Below, one piece after another: positions 8,658-17,256 of a stretch of 64,000 nt of DNA. Source of the DNA: CAG-582 sp964636965. Lineage in GTDB: Bacteria > Bacillota_I > Bacilli_A > RF39 > UBA660. The notes beneath the pieces are model-generated. The model was not told the DNA's origin. It ran no database searches and saw only the letters and a program-made list of their open reading frames with translations. Location of the stretch: assembly GCA_964636965.1 (NCBI GenBank), contig CAZWST010000001.1, forward strand, positions 1 to 64,000, given 5' to 3'. The first letter of the stretch is position 1. Every line of letters starts with the position of its first letter. Both the position numbers and the translations under genes were made by a program.

Positions 8658-9140
8658 ATGAATAAAGGTGAAGGTAAATTAATAATTAAAGGACATGAAA
8701 AAAATCCATTTGTTAAATTTTGGAATTGGGGTTGGGGAATATATTATAAGAATCCTGAGATTTGGAATTATTTAATTGTTGGACTTTTAACAACTGTTGT
8801 TAGTTTAGTTACTTATTTTATTGCAACTAGAACTATTCTTGATGCAAGTGTTGAAATAGAGTTACAAATAGCTAATATTATTTCTTGGGTATTTGCTGTA
8901 GCTTTTGCTTATGTAACTAATCGTATTTTTGTATTTAAAAGTAAGAATAAAAATATCTTTAGTGAAGTTTCAAAGTTTGTAGGATCAAGAGTTGCTAGTT
9001 TACTTATGGATATGGCAATAATGTTTGTAATTGTTTCATTAATGGGTTTAAGTGATGTGATTGGAAAAATAATTAGTCAGGTGGTTGTAACAATAGCTAA
9101 TTATATTTTAAGTAAATTATTAGTTTTCACAAAAAAATAA
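8658..9140 (+). CDS. GtrA-family membrane protein
   Basis: GtrA proteins are small four-helix membrane proteins thought to move polyprenyl-phosphate-linked sugars across the membrane for cell-surface glycosylation. This 160-residue protein shows the four hydrophobic helices and the family signature around IWNYLIVGLLTTVVS and AYVTNRIFVFKSK, ending in ANYILSKLLVF. The matching glycosyltransferase type is encoded 6.3 kb downstream at 15483. The gene is single, with its own promoter and terminator. The call is well supported. Confidence 0.9.
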   Translation: MNKGEGKLIIKGHEKNPFVKFWNWGWGIYYKNPEIWNYLIVGLLTTVVSLVTYFIATRTILDASVEIELQIANIISWVFAVAFAYVTNRIFVFKSKNKNIFSEVSKFVGSRVASLLMDMAIMFVIVSLMGLSDVIGKIISQVVVTIANYILSKLLVFTKK

Positions 9141-9164
9141 TTGGAGTTTTTCCAATTATTTTTT
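9136..9164. terminator. Bidirectional terminator
   Basis: A perfect 10-bp stem AATAATTGGA / TCCAATTATT with loop GTTTT (9146-9150) and T residues lies between convergent genes. Confidence 0.85.
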
Positions 9165-9168
9165 ATTG

Positions 9169-10164
9169 TTAATGTCTTATTCCTAAGATGTTTTCTGCGC
9201 GTGATTGAGTTCTTTGATATTTTACAATTTTGAATATTTTTGTTTTTGAAACTTTTAAAGTACTTTCATCAAAAAATTTGCATAAGTAATTATCTTCATC
9301 TTCTTCAGTTATTTCTATAACGCCATTTAATTCTTTAATTTCATTATTAATTTCTATATAATATTTTTCTTCAGAAGTTCTAAATGACTGATTATTAATA
9401 CTTGGATTACTTTCTTCATTTTTATCAATTATGTTTTTTAGTTCTTCTTCATTAGTATATTCATAACTCATTAATTGAGGTGGTATTTCACTTCTTTTTA
9501 CATATGAATTATTTAAGAAGAAGAATAAATGACTTAAGAAAGTATTAATATATTCTTCATTTCCTCCACGTTTTGCTTGTCTAATAAAATTAATATTACC
9601 TTTAGCAGTTACTGTAATAATATTTGGTGCGTAGTCATTTTTTATTTCTTTTATATCAATTTCATTAGAGTTCATAGTTAAATTAAATCCTAGTAAATCG
9701 ATATCTAAATTATATTGTTTAGTATCTTTAAATAATGCTAAGAAATTACAGATGTTTTCAAATTCATTAAAATCTATAGAACTTATTATTAAACCAGCTA
9801 TTGCACTTTCAAGACCTTCAGCAGATTTAGTAATACTTATTTTAGGTGACATAGTATTTTTCTTCAATTGAAGTGGAATATCTATATCTAAATTTCTTTC
9901 GGTTGATTTTATAATCATTGTGCAAGATGATTCTGATGTATAAGCTTCTATTGTTGCAAAACTTAGAATATATAACATTTTATCTTTTAAGTTTTTGTCA
10001 ACTTTACTTTTTCTTACAACATCTTCAAAAAATGCTCTAATTCTTAATTCTTTTTCTTTTTTATAATGTAAATATCTATTTATTAATTCTGATAATCTTA
10101 CATCTTCTTCTGTCGGTACATAGTTTGCTATTTTATCAAATGGGGTATTGACTAATTTTTCCAT
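9169..10164 (-). CDS. Protein of unknown function, 331 aa
   Basis: I do not recognise this soluble protein. It has no signal peptide or membrane helix. The first 90 residues look helical and charged (LINRYLHYKKEKELRIRAFF), the middle is mixed alpha/beta, and the end (about residues 268-331) is a beta-rich segment followed by basic residues. The ATG is preceded by AAAGGAGATT, and TATAAT lies at 10190-10195 on the minus strand. It lies directly downstream of the cotJ genes on the same strand, but a strong terminator separates them, so it is probably transcribed on its own. Confidence 0.6.
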   Translation of the reverse strand: MEKLVNTPFDKIANYVPTEEDVRLSELINRYLHYKKEKELRIRAFFEDVVRKSKVDKNLKDKMLYILSFATIEAYTSESSCTMIIKSTERNLDIDIPLQLKKNTMSPKISITKSAEGLESAIAGLIISSIDFNEFENICNFLALFKDTKQYNLDIDLLGFNLTMNSNEIDIKEIKNDYAPNIITVTAKGNINFIRQAKRGGNEEYINTFLSHLFFFLNNSYVKRSEIPPQLMSYEYTNEEELKNIIDKNEESNPSINNQSFRTSEEKYYIEINNEIKELNGVIEITEEDEDNYLCKFFDESTLKVSKTKIFKIVKYQRTQSRAENILGIRH

Positions 10165-10217
10165 AATAATCTCCTTTAATTAGTTGCATATTATATTATT
10201 ATTAATTTCATTTGTCA

Positions 10218-10255
10218 ATTTAAAAGAAATGAGTTACTTAGTAACCCATTTCTTT
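10218..10255 (-). terminator. Terminator of the cotJ operon
   Basis: A long hairpin (10223-10255) has arms AAAGAAATG-A-GTTAC and GTAAC-C-CATTTCTTT around a TTA loop and overlaps the cotJC stop codon. A T-rich tail follows in the minus direction. Confidence 0.8.
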
Positions 10256-10795
10256 ATATTTATCATATAGTTCTTTAAATCTGTTAAAATGAACTATTTC
10301 TCTTTGTCTTAAGAATAGTAGTGGATTTATAACATCTTTATCAGTTGCAAGATCAATTAAGTTTTCATATACTGCTCTAGCTTTTTGTTCAGCTGCCATA
10401 TCTTCACTTAAATCAGCTATTGGATCTCCTGTAACTGATATAAATGTTATAGTGAAAGGTGAACCTGATGCATTAACTGGATAAACTGATAAACCATGTT
10501 CACTGTAGTAATCTTCTAAACCATATTCTTTTATTTCATCAATTGTGGCATCTTTTGTTAACATAGTTACCATTGTTGCAATCATTTCAATGTGTCCTAA
10601 TTCTTCTGTTGCTATATCATTTAATAAGGCTTTTCCACATTCATCTGGCATTGTGAATTTTTGAGAATAGTATCTAAGGGCTGCAGCAAGTTCTGAGTTA
10701 GCACCACCAAACATAGTTAAAATAGATTTAGCCATTTTTAAATCTTTTTTCTTTATATTTATTGGATATGGTAATTTTTTATCATATTTAAACAT
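10238..10795 (-). CDS. cotJC: CotJC, manganese-catalase-like spore coat protein
   Basis: CotJC is a dimanganese-catalase-type ferritin-fold protein of the spore coat in Bacilli. The dinuclear ligands are all visible: E35 (SELAAAL), E65 and H68 (EELGHIE), E136 (AAEQKAR) and H169 (REIVHFNRF), at spacings close to those of characterised manganese catalases. I place the start at 10795 (MFKYDKKLPYP), with GGGAGG about 6 nt upstream. A longer reading would run into the preceding gene. It overlaps the end of the CotJA-CotJB gene by 8 nt, so translation is probably coupled. Length (185 aa) is normal. Confidence 0.93.
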   Translation of the reverse strand: MFKYDKKLPYPINIKKKDLKMAKSILTMFGGANSELAAALRYYSQKFTMPDECGKALLNDIATEELGHIEMIATMVTMLTKDATIDEIKEYGLEDYYSEHGLSVYPVNASGSPFTITFISVTGDPIADLSEDMAAEQKARAVYENLIDLATDKDVINPLLFLRQREIVHFNRFKELYDKYKEMGY

Positions 10796-11183
10796 TGTAT
10801 CCCTCCCATGGCCATGGATTTTGAATCCAAGTATAAGCTCCAAATGTATCATGATCAAGTTCTAGTACTTGGTATTTACTTTCATATTCGTGTTGGCATT
10901 TTTCATACATTAAAGAGTATTTTTTGAATAAGTTATAAGCTGCTTCGTCTTGTGGATGAGTATCTAAATAAAGATTTAAATCATTTATTGCAAAGCATAG
11001 TGCATAAATACGTTCTAATAAAGCCTCTCTTTCAGTTTTTGGAATTAATTCACTTGGTTCATAATTCTTATATTTGTCATAAAGACTTGGGAACATATTT
11101 CCTCTTGTTAGTCCCTCATTTGGCTCATATATCTTAGTTGTGTTATTTGTATCAAAGATATCTGTATTAAATTCGAATAACAT
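10788..11183 (-). CDS. CotJA-CotJB fusion, spore coat-associated protein
   Basis: CotJA and CotJB are normally two small proteins encoded just before CotJC. Here one 131-residue reading frame carries both. Residues about 16-42 match CotJA (KIYEPNEGLTRGNMFPSLYD) and residues about 50-131 match CotJB (LLERIYALCFAINDLNLYLD, ending in WIQNPWPWEGYNV). There is no stop codon or second start with an RBS between them. A consensus AGGAGG lies 7 nt upstream of the ATG. The unit is divergent from the UPF0316 gene. Whether this organism sporulates cannot be told from the window. Confidence 0.85.
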   Translation of the reverse strand: MLFEFNTDIFDTNNTTKIYEPNEGLTRGNMFPSLYDKYKNYEPSELIPKTEREALLERIYALCFAINDLNLYLDTHPQDEAAYNLFKKYSLMYEKCQHEYESKYQVLELDHDTFGAYTWIQNPWPWEGYNV

Positions 11184-11249
11184 AATTTACCTCCTAAAGT
11201 AGTATATGTATTTTTTTATTTTGGGTACATACTAATAATGGTGATTAGA

Positions 11250-11756
11250 ATGGTACTTGCTTGTTTTAAAATATTTATATCAAGAATTATAGATGTTACA
11301 CTTGGAACACTTAGAACTATGTTTGTAGTTAAAGGAAATAAAATACTCTCATCATTAATTGCTTTTGTTGAGGTATTTATTTGGGTTTATGCTGCAAGAG
11401 TTGCTTTAGTAAATACAGATTTTAATATATTTATTGCAATATTCTATTCACTTGGATATGCAACAGGCACATATTTAGGTACACTTTTAAATGAATTATT
11501 AATAGATGGTATTTATAATATACAAGTTATTTCTTCTACTATTGATTCAAAAGATGTTTTAAAAATTAGAGGTAATAATTTTGGTGTTTCAGTTTTAAAA
11601 ACTATTGATAATAAGAAAATACTTTATTTAAGTATAAGTAAGAAAAGATATAGGGAATGCATTAAGTTAATTAGGAAGTTAGATAAAGATTCTTTTATTG
11701 TAGTAAATGATGCAAAGGTAGCTTTTAATGGATACTTTAAGAAAAAATTATATTGA
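11250..11756 (+). CDS. UPF0316/DUF5698-family membrane protein
   Basis: The N-terminal third has two or three membrane helices with the family signature RIIDVTLGTLRTMFVVKG, followed by GYATGTYLG and a small cytoplasmic domain. The function of UPF0316 proteins is unknown. I chose ATG 11250 because GGTGAT sits 5 nt upstream; the in-frame ATG at 11238 has no RBS. The gene is divergent from the cotJ operon, with about 65 bp between the two start codons. Confidence 0.85.
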   Translation: MVLACFKIFISRIIDVTLGTLRTMFVVKGNKILSSLIAFVEVFIWVYAARVALVNTDFNIFIAIFYSLGYATGTYLGTLLNELLIDGIYNIQVISSTIDSKDVLKIRGNNFGVSVLKTIDNKKILYLSISKKRYRECIKLIRKLDKDSFIVVNDAKVAFNGYFKKKLY

Positions 11757-11807
11757 TTATATAAAGCGTTTGTTTTAAAATATTCTTTAATTTGTGAGGC
11801 GCATTTT

Positions 11808-12800
11808 ATGACAGTTGAAGAAGAAATAGAACAATCTATAAAGTTGATAGAAAAAGATTATAGTGGTGTTAAAGAATTTGCAGGTGTTGCTCCAGTATAT
11901 CCTTTTAATACAGAAGATGCATGTAATGTCTTTCATAGTTATAAAAAATTTATTAAAGGGAAATCTGTTTTAACTGTAACTGGTAGTGGAGACTTTTTAC
12001 TTGATTCAATTGCAAGTGGAGCTCGTGATATTACTTGTTTTGACACTAATGTTTTAGCTAAAAGAATAGCTGAATTAAAACTTGCTTTTTGGAAATCACA
12101 TTTAGGAAAAGAGTTATTTTTAGATTTTTTTACAGGTAGTCATTGTGGTGATGAAATAATGTCTTATGATATTTTTAAAGAATGTAGAAATTTTTTAAGC
12201 CCTGAGACTTTATATTATTTTGAATCTATCTATAAAATAATGAAGAAAAAAGGACTTAAGATAGATAATGCTAATTCTTCCATTTTATTTCAACAGTTTG
12301 ATAGTTTATTTCATTTTCCAGTCCAAAATGTTACAGTAGGTAATATTGATTCTTATTTAGGTTATTATATAGATGAACTAGATAAAGCACTAGAAGATAC
12401 TGAAGACTTACATGTTAGATTTTTAGATAAAGATGTCATGGATCTTGCAAATAGTTTAGATGAATACTATTTTATCTATTTATCTAATATATTTGAATTT
12501 ACTTCAACATTTATTGATAAAAAAAGACTTAGAATGCGTCTTGAAACATTTAAAAAATATATAATCAATGAAATAAAACCACATTTAACTGATGGTGGAG
12601 TTTTGGTTGCAGGTTATTTACAAGGTTCAAGAAATATGAGTGATGATGTATATCATGATAAATCTAAATATGCTCAAATATTTAGTGAAGAAGAAGAATT
12701 TTTAATTGATGATACATATGGTTGTAAAGGAAAAACTATTATTACTGCTAATAAAGAGATATTAAAACAAAGAAAAATAGATATGTATGATTTCTTTTAA
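11808..12800 (+). CDS. DUF3419-like protein with SAM-methyltransferase fold
   Basis: Residues about 53-90 form a Rossmann-type motif I (SVLTVTGSGDFLLDSI) followed by an acidic strand end and a helix (ITCFDTNVLAKRIAELKLAF). This is how DUF3419 proteins, relatives of the betaine-lipid enzyme BtaA, begin. They are thought to transfer groups from S-adenosylmethionine; the substrate here is unknown. The C-terminal half contains the DGGVLVAGYLQG strand expected late in a Rossmann fold. The protein is soluble, and GTGAGG serves as the RBS. The fold is more certain than the family. Confidence 0.6.
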   Translation: MTVEEEIEQSIKLIEKDYSGVKEFAGVAPVYPFNTEDACNVFHSYKKFIKGKSVLTVTGSGDFLLDSIASGARDITCFDTNVLAKRIAELKLAFWKSHLGKELFLDFFTGSHCGDEIMSYDIFKECRNFLSPETLYYFESIYKIMKKKGLKIDNANSSILFQQFDSLFHFPVQNVTVGNIDSYLGYYIDELDKALEDTEDLHVRFLDKDVMDLANSLDEYYFIYLSNIFEFTSTFIDKKRLRMRLETFKKYIINEIKPHLTDGGVLVAGYLQGSRNMSDDVYHDKSKYAQIFSEEEEFLIDDTYGCKGKTIITANKEILKQRKIDMYDFF

Positions 12801-12804
12801 AATA

Positions 12805-12842
12805 AAAAGTAGAGAATTGTTATTTTAATTCTCTACTTTTTT
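12805..12842. terminator. Bidirectional terminator
   Basis: A 14-bp perfect stem (12805-12818 with 12827-12840) and flanking A and T runs lie between two convergent genes. Confidence 0.9.
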
Positions 12843-13539
12843 GACTTTGTTTTATATCATTAATATAACTATTTATTTTATTTTCATCAATTGATTCAAT
12901 TATAGATACTGGCATCATAGCTTGATTTACTGTTGTCTTTAAAAAGTCAAAGTATCTACCAATTCTTTCTAAATCAGTTAAATAGGAAGCTATAAAAGAT
13001 TGTAAGCTAAATGAGTAAGCATCAATTAAGTTTTGTTCATGTTCAGATTTAGATATACCTATTTCACGAAGTCTTTTAATCTTTATTTCTTCTCCTTGCT
13101 TTATTGGCTTAATTGTTTTACAGCTTTGTTTTAAAGAAACGGATTTTTCAATATGTTCTTTTTTGGTACGATATATACCACTTAGAGTAGGGAATGCAAT
13201 TATTAGTTCTTCTTCTCTTTTTATTCCCTTTAAATCTGCAAGTTTGTTTTCTAATCTTACTTTGATATAATTAGCTATTTCATCTGGACTTATTAAATCT
13301 AAACTAATGTCTAAAAGTGATGCAAGTGGTTTTAAGAATGCATTTTGGTCAAAGAAAATGGCTTTATATTCTCCTTGAACTAGGATATCAAAGTTTGAAT
13401 CTAGTTTAAAGTCTATACTAGGACAAAAGAAATTTCTTATATAATCTTCTATATTACTTTTTAATCCTACTATTTCATAGACTGATTTATTACCTTCTTT
13501 TAGAAAGTCATTTATATTATTTACTTTATATATTTCCAT
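12820..13539 (-). CDS. Protein of unknown function, 239 aa
   Basis: I do not recognise this soluble protein. No transmembrane segment, signal or metal motif is visible. The central part is lysine- and glutamate-rich, and the C-terminal 90 residues are predicted helical (AYSFSLQSFIASYLTDLERI). An AAAAGGGG ribosome site lies 7 nt before the ATG. A TGATATTAT box (13564-13572 on the minus strand) is a likely promoter. It is divergent from the DUF6020 gene. Confidence 0.6.
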   Translation of the reverse strand: MEIYKVNNINDFLKEGNKSVYEIVGLKSNIEDYIRNFFCPSIDFKLDSNFDILVQGEYKAIFFDQNAFLKPLASLLDISLDLISPDEIANYIKVRLENKLADLKGIKREEELIIAFPTLSGIYRTKKEHIEKSVSLKQSCKTIKPIKQGEEIKIKRLREIGISKSEHEQNLIDAYSFSLQSFIASYLTDLERIGRYFDFLKTTVNQAMMPVSIIESIDENKINSYINDIKQSQKSRELK

Positions 13540-13602
13540 AATTATCCCCTTTTCTTGGTGAAGATAATATCACATTTTTTTTCAATATGCAAGTTTCTTA
13601 TA

Positions 13603-13631
13603 TTGTTTTATTTAGTGTTTAATAGTATACT
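13603..13631 (+). promoter_or_regulatory. Sigma-A-type promoter for the glycosylation pair
   Basis: TTGTTT (13603-13608), 17 nt, TATACT (13626-13631). It supports a start at ATG 13654 and not the TTG at 13555, which lies upstream of this promoter. Confidence 0.6.
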
Positions 13632-13653
13632 TAGTCTAGATAGGAAAAGTTAT

Positions 13654-15486
13654 ATGAAAAGAAAAGTAAGTGTATTTGTATTTTCTGTTTTATTAGGAAT
13701 AGCTCTTTTACTTAATATCAATATATTTGAAAATCTAAGTACTTTAACAATATCTGTATTATATGAAACAAAGTTTTTTGCTTTATCAATTTTTACAGGA
13801 ATAAGTTATTATTTTTTTACGCATCGTGAATTTCATAAGGTGACGAAGCTTAAGATGTTTTTATCAGTACTTTTTTCAATATTTATGATAATTGGAGAAG
13901 GCTATGAAACATATGGAAGTTATAAGCTAATATTTTTAAATTTTGCAACAGTACTACTTAGTCTTGCTAAAATATTAGGATATAGTTTTTTATTTATTCA
14001 TTTATTTTCAATTTTAGATGATTTGATAGGTAAATATAAGAATAAAGATATAAAAGTAAAGAATAAATATTTTAAAAGGTATATAGAATATTTTGAAAAA
14101 TATCCTTTTAGGACATCTTTTGTGACAATATTTTTTTGTGTACTTATTTATATGATAGCTTTTTATCCGATTGTTTTATCTCCTGATCCATCATTTCAGA
14201 TAAAGATGTACTTTAATGAACATACTAAATATATAGATTGGGTAATTCAAAGAGATCCAAATGTATTTATGACAGCGCATCATCCAGTTTTTCAAACTTA
14301 TTTGATTGGTTTTTGTATTGATATAGGGTCTCACTTAATTAATGATAATTTTGGTTTGTTTCTATATACATTAATACAATCTTTAATATATTCTAGTGTA
14401 TTTGCTTACACAATCAAATATATGAGTTTAAATGGGATAAAGAGCAGAAGTAGATTAGTAGTTTTACTTATGTATATATTTGTACCAATGTATTTAATAT
14501 ATTCAGTATCTGCTGTTAAAGATACTCTTTATACAGCATTCATTATTCTATTTGTCATATTTGTATTCGATATAATAACAAAGTATAAGACAGTGGAGAT
14601 AAAATACTCATATATAATTAAGTTATTCTTTGTAATGCTTTTTATTGGTCTTTTTAGGCATAATGGAGTTTATATAATACTACTAACTTGTATTCCTCTA
14701 CTTTTTTATACGAAAACTAATTTTATTAAAATACTTTCTTGTATGCTTGCTTTTTTACTTGCAATGTATTCATTTGATAATATACTTGTTCCAAGTCTTG
14801 GAATAAGTGATGGATCAGCTAGGGAGATGTTAAGTGTTCCTTTTCAACAAACTGCAAGATTAGTAAAAGAACATCCTAATTTTTATGATGATCAAGATAA
14901 AGACACAATAGACAAAATATTAAATTATTCAACACTTGCAGAAAGATATAAACCTAGTCTTGCTGATCCTGTTAAGAATGAATTTAATAAATACACAACT
15001 AATGAGGATTTAAAAGCTTATTTTAAAGTTTGGTTTAAAGGATTAAAAAAATATCCAGATGTTTATGTTGATGCAACATTAAATAATACTTTTGGCTATA
15101 TATATCCTGATGAACATAATTGGTATATATATACGAAATATACAACAAGAGTCAATGAAAATGAGTTACTTGATTATCATTATAATAAGTTATTTGTTTT
15201 AAGAGCTATTTTAGATGGGTATGCTAATGGGCTACCATATATACCAATAATTGGTGCTGTATCTAATATTGCTTTAAACACTTGGTTTGTACTTATTTTA
15301 GTAGTTTATTTAATTAATACTAAGAATAAAAAATTCTTAATATGTTTATTACCACTTCTTGGTTCAATCCTTTTCTGTATTATAGGTCCAGCAAATACCT
15401 ATTTTAGATATACAATGCCATATATTTTTGTACTTCCAGTGATAACTATGTTATTATTAAATTATGTAAGAGGTGAAAGAGCATGA
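13654..15486 (+). CDS. DUF6020-like multi-spanning membrane protein, probable polyprenyl-sugar glycosyltransferase
   Basis: About twelve hydrophobic helices and the loop motifs SPDPSFQ and TAHHPVFQTYLIG mark the DUF6020 family, whose layout resembles GT-C enzymes using lipid-linked sugars outside the membrane. The acidic and histidine residues in these loops would be catalytic by analogy. Its last four bases ATGA also start the GT2 gene, so the two are translationally coupled. The frame is open back to a TTG at 13555. I prefer ATG 13654 because a promoter lies between them and AGGAAAAG is upstream. Confidence 0.75.
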   Translation: MKRKVSVFVFSVLLGIALLLNINIFENLSTLTISVLYETKFFALSIFTGISYYFFTHREFHKVTKLKMFLSVLFSIFMIIGEGYETYGSYKLIFLNFATVLLSLAKILGYSFLFIHLFSILDDLIGKYKNKDIKVKNKYFKRYIEYFEKYPFRTSFVTIFFCVLIYMIAFYPIVLSPDPSFQIKMYFNEHTKYIDWVIQRDPNVFMTAHHPVFQTYLIGFCIDIGSHLINDNFGLFLYTLIQSLIYSSVFAYTIKYMSLNGIKSRSRLVVLLMYIFVPMYLIYSVSAVKDTLYTAFIILFVIFVFDIITKYKTVEIKYSYIIKLFFVMLFIGLFRHNGVYIILLTCIPLLFYTKTNFIKILSCMLAFLLAMYSFDNILVPSLGISDGSAREMLSVPFQQTARLVKEHPNFYDDQDKDTIDKILNYSTLAERYKPSLADPVKNEFNKYTTNEDLKAYFKVWFKGLKKYPDVYVDATLNNTFGYIYPDEHNWYIYTKYTTRVNENELLDYHYNKLFVLRAILDGYANGLPYIPIIGAVSNIALNTWFVLILVVYLINTKNKKFLICLLPLLGSILFCIIGPANTYFRYTMPYIFVLPVITMLLLNYVRGERA

Positions 15487-16424
15487 AAAAAAGTAGTATA
15501 GCAGTTTTGATTCCTTGTTATAATGAATCCAAAACAATAGAAAAAGTAGTAAAAGATTATAAGAAAGCCTTACCTGAGGCGGATATATATGTCTATGATA
15601 ATAATTCAACAGATGGAACTGATAAAATAGCTTCTTCTGCTGGTGCAATAGTAAAGTATGAATATCGTCAAGGAAAAGGTAATGTAATTAGAAGTATGTT
15701 TAGAGAAATTGATGCTGACTGTTATCTTATGATAGATGGTGATGATACATATCCAGCTGAATCTGCTCGTGAGATGTGTAACTTAGTTTTAGAAGGTAAA
15801 GCTGATATGGTTATTGGTGATAGACTATCTAGTACATACTTTAAAGAAAATAAAAGAATGTTTCATAATTTTGGAAATGTCTTAGTTAGAAAGTTAATTA
15901 ATTTTATATTTAAAAATAAAGTTAAGGATATAATGACTGGATATCGAGCATTTTCTTATGACTTTGTTAAAGGATTTCCAGTTTTATCTAAGGGATTTGA
16001 AATAGAAACAGAAATGACTATTCATGCTGTTGATAAGAATTATAAGTTAGTAGAAGTTCCTGTTCAATATCGTGACAGACCTGATGGAAGTGTTTCAAAG
16101 TTAAATACTATATCAGATGGATTTAAAGTATTAAAAACAATCGGAGCTTTATTTAAAGAATATCGTCCAGCTCTTTTCTTTAATATATTTGCCTTGCTTT
16201 TCTTAATTGTAGGTGTAATTATAGGTATTCCACCATTTATAGATTATTTTAAAGTAGGGTTAGTATTAAAGTTCCCTAGTTTAATATTTGCCTGTTTCTT
16301 AGTAACTATTGGAATTCTTTTATGGGTTACTGGAATGATTCTTCAAGTTATAGCTAAGAAGAGTAAACAAAACTATGAACTTTATTTAAATGAAATAAAG
16401 ATGATTGAAAACTTAAAAAAATAA
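15483..16424 (+). CDS. GT2 polyprenyl-phosphate-type glycosyltransferase (dolichyl-phosphate mannosyltransferase-like)
   Basis: This enzyme transfers a sugar from a nucleotide sugar to undecaprenyl phosphate on the inner membrane face. The GT-A domain (about residues 1-225) shows IPCYNES, the nucleotide-binding DNNSTDGT, the metal-binding DGDDTYP and the acceptor-side MTGYRAFS. Two membrane helices follow (about residues 230-254 and 262-290). Together with the DUF6020 protein, and perhaps the GtrA protein at 8658, it would form a surface-glycosylation route: charge the lipid, flip it, transfer the sugar. It overlaps the upstream gene by 4 nt. Confidence 0.9.
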   Translation: MKKSSIAVLIPCYNESKTIEKVVKDYKKALPEADIYVYDNNSTDGTDKIASSAGAIVKYEYRQGKGNVIRSMFREIDADCYLMIDGDDTYPAESAREMCNLVLEGKADMVIGDRLSSTYFKENKRMFHNFGNVLVRKLINFIFKNKVKDIMTGYRAFSYDFVKGFPVLSKGFEIETEMTIHAVDKNYKLVEVPVQYRDRPDGSVSKLNTISDGFKVLKTIGALFKEYRPALFFNIFALLFLIVGVIIGIPPFIDYFKVGLVLKFPSLIFACFLVTIGILLWVTGMILQVIAKKSKQNYELYLNEIKMIENLKK

Positions 16425-16432
16425 GATAAAAT

Positions 16433-16462
16433 AAAAAAGGATTTTTAAAAAATCCTTTTTTT
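16433..16462. terminator. Bidirectional terminator
   Basis: AAAAAAGGATT pairs with AATCCTTTTTT in a palindrome (16433-16462) between convergent genes. Confidence 0.8.
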
Positions 16463-16467
16463 ATTTG

Positions 16468-17142
16468 TTATAGTGTTAATCTGGCATTAGATTCTTCTAA
16501 GCCTGTATTTTTTTCTTCTTCTAAACCTTGATTTAAGAATTCATCAATAGCTGCTATATCAAGAGCACCAGAGAAGTTTTCTTTATCCTCTTCTTTTGCT
16601 GCTCCATTTGTATCATCAAGTACTTGAGGTCCAGAAACTATTGTACCAGTTTCTTCAGATGGTACATCAGGTATTACGATATCTTCGATAACTACTGGAG
16701 TAACTATTTCTTCAGCTGGTATTGGTATTTCAAGTTCGCCATCTGCTTTTTTTCCTTCGTAATCAGTTATTTTTACTGCAGAAGTATCAATTGGTTGATA
16801 ATCATCTTTAAAACTTGTTAATGCTTCTTTAGTACCAACTTCTTCAGCAACATATTCTCCATTATCATCAATAATTAAAGAAATGTTTTTACCACTTTCA
16901 TAAGCTGATCTTATAGAGCTAACTTTATTGATTACATAATTAATTCTTTCTAATGCTTCATTCAAATTGTCGTCTCTAAGTCCTGTTCTTACCATTGATT
17001 CAACATAAGAAACTTTACCAGACATATTATTTGCAAACTCCTTTGTTTGAATGTATTTTTCTAAGTGATTTGTAAACATATATTTTTCAAACTCTTCAAT
17101 TGCACTTTGAGCTTCTGCTATAAGATTTGTAACATTTTCCAT
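16468..17142 (-). CDS. Acidic protein of unknown function, 224 aa
   Basis: The first 85 residues are predicted helical, perhaps a coiled-coil bundle (NLIAEAQSAIEEFEKYMF). The last 110 residues are acidic and low in complexity, rich in E, P, V and I (IPIPAEEIVTPVVIEDIVIP), probably disordered. There is no membrane segment. It is divergent from the gene at 17257. AGGAGG lies upstream of the ATG. The layout suggests a scaffold or adaptor; this is a guess. Confidence 0.6.
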   Translation of the reverse strand: MENVTNLIAEAQSAIEEFEKYMFTNHLEKYIQTKEFANNMSGKVSYVESMVRTGLRDDNLNEALERINYVINKVSSIRSAYESGKNISLIIDDNGEYVAEEVGTKEALTSFKDDYQPIDTSAVKITDYEGKKADGELEIPIPAEEIVTPVVIEDIVIPDVPSEETGTIVSGPQVLDDTNGAAKEEDKENFSGALDIAAIDEFLNQGLEEEKNTGLEESNARLTL

Positions 17143-17203
17143 ATATACATATCCTCCTATAATAAGATTATATTATTATTTTATATTAAAGTAAATGTTT
17201 TCT

Positions 17204-17232
17204 TTGACAAATTGACAAAAGAATACTATAAT
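17204..17232 (+). promoter_or_regulatory. Consensus sigma-A promoter
   Basis: TTGACA (17204-17209), 17 nt, TATAAT (17227-17232): a full consensus. A second TTGACA lies at 17212-17217. The 14 bases from 17226 to 17239 are identical to those at 1782-1795. Confidence 0.9.
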
Positions 17233-17256
17233 ATGCCCTACGAAGAAGGGGTTAAT

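Noticed and set aside
11200..11226. Possible sporulation sigma-K-like promoter (AC, 16 nt, CATATACTA) upstream of the cotJ genes on the minus strand
   Set aside because: The -10 would put the transcription start inside the AGGAGG site, giving too short a leader, and the -35 signal is only two bases.
13555..13653. Longer N-terminus of the DUF6020 protein starting at TTG 13555
   Set aside because: A promoter (13603-13631) lies inside this extension, and the TTG has no ribosome binding site.
16624..16821. Plus-strand frame opposite the acidic 224-residue protein
   Set aside because: Its composition (runs of Y, W, F) is that expected from the antisense of E/P/V-rich codons.
17065..17256. Upstream extension of the gene at 17257
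   Set aside because: The consensus promoter for the gene lies within it, and it overlaps the divergent gene's start.
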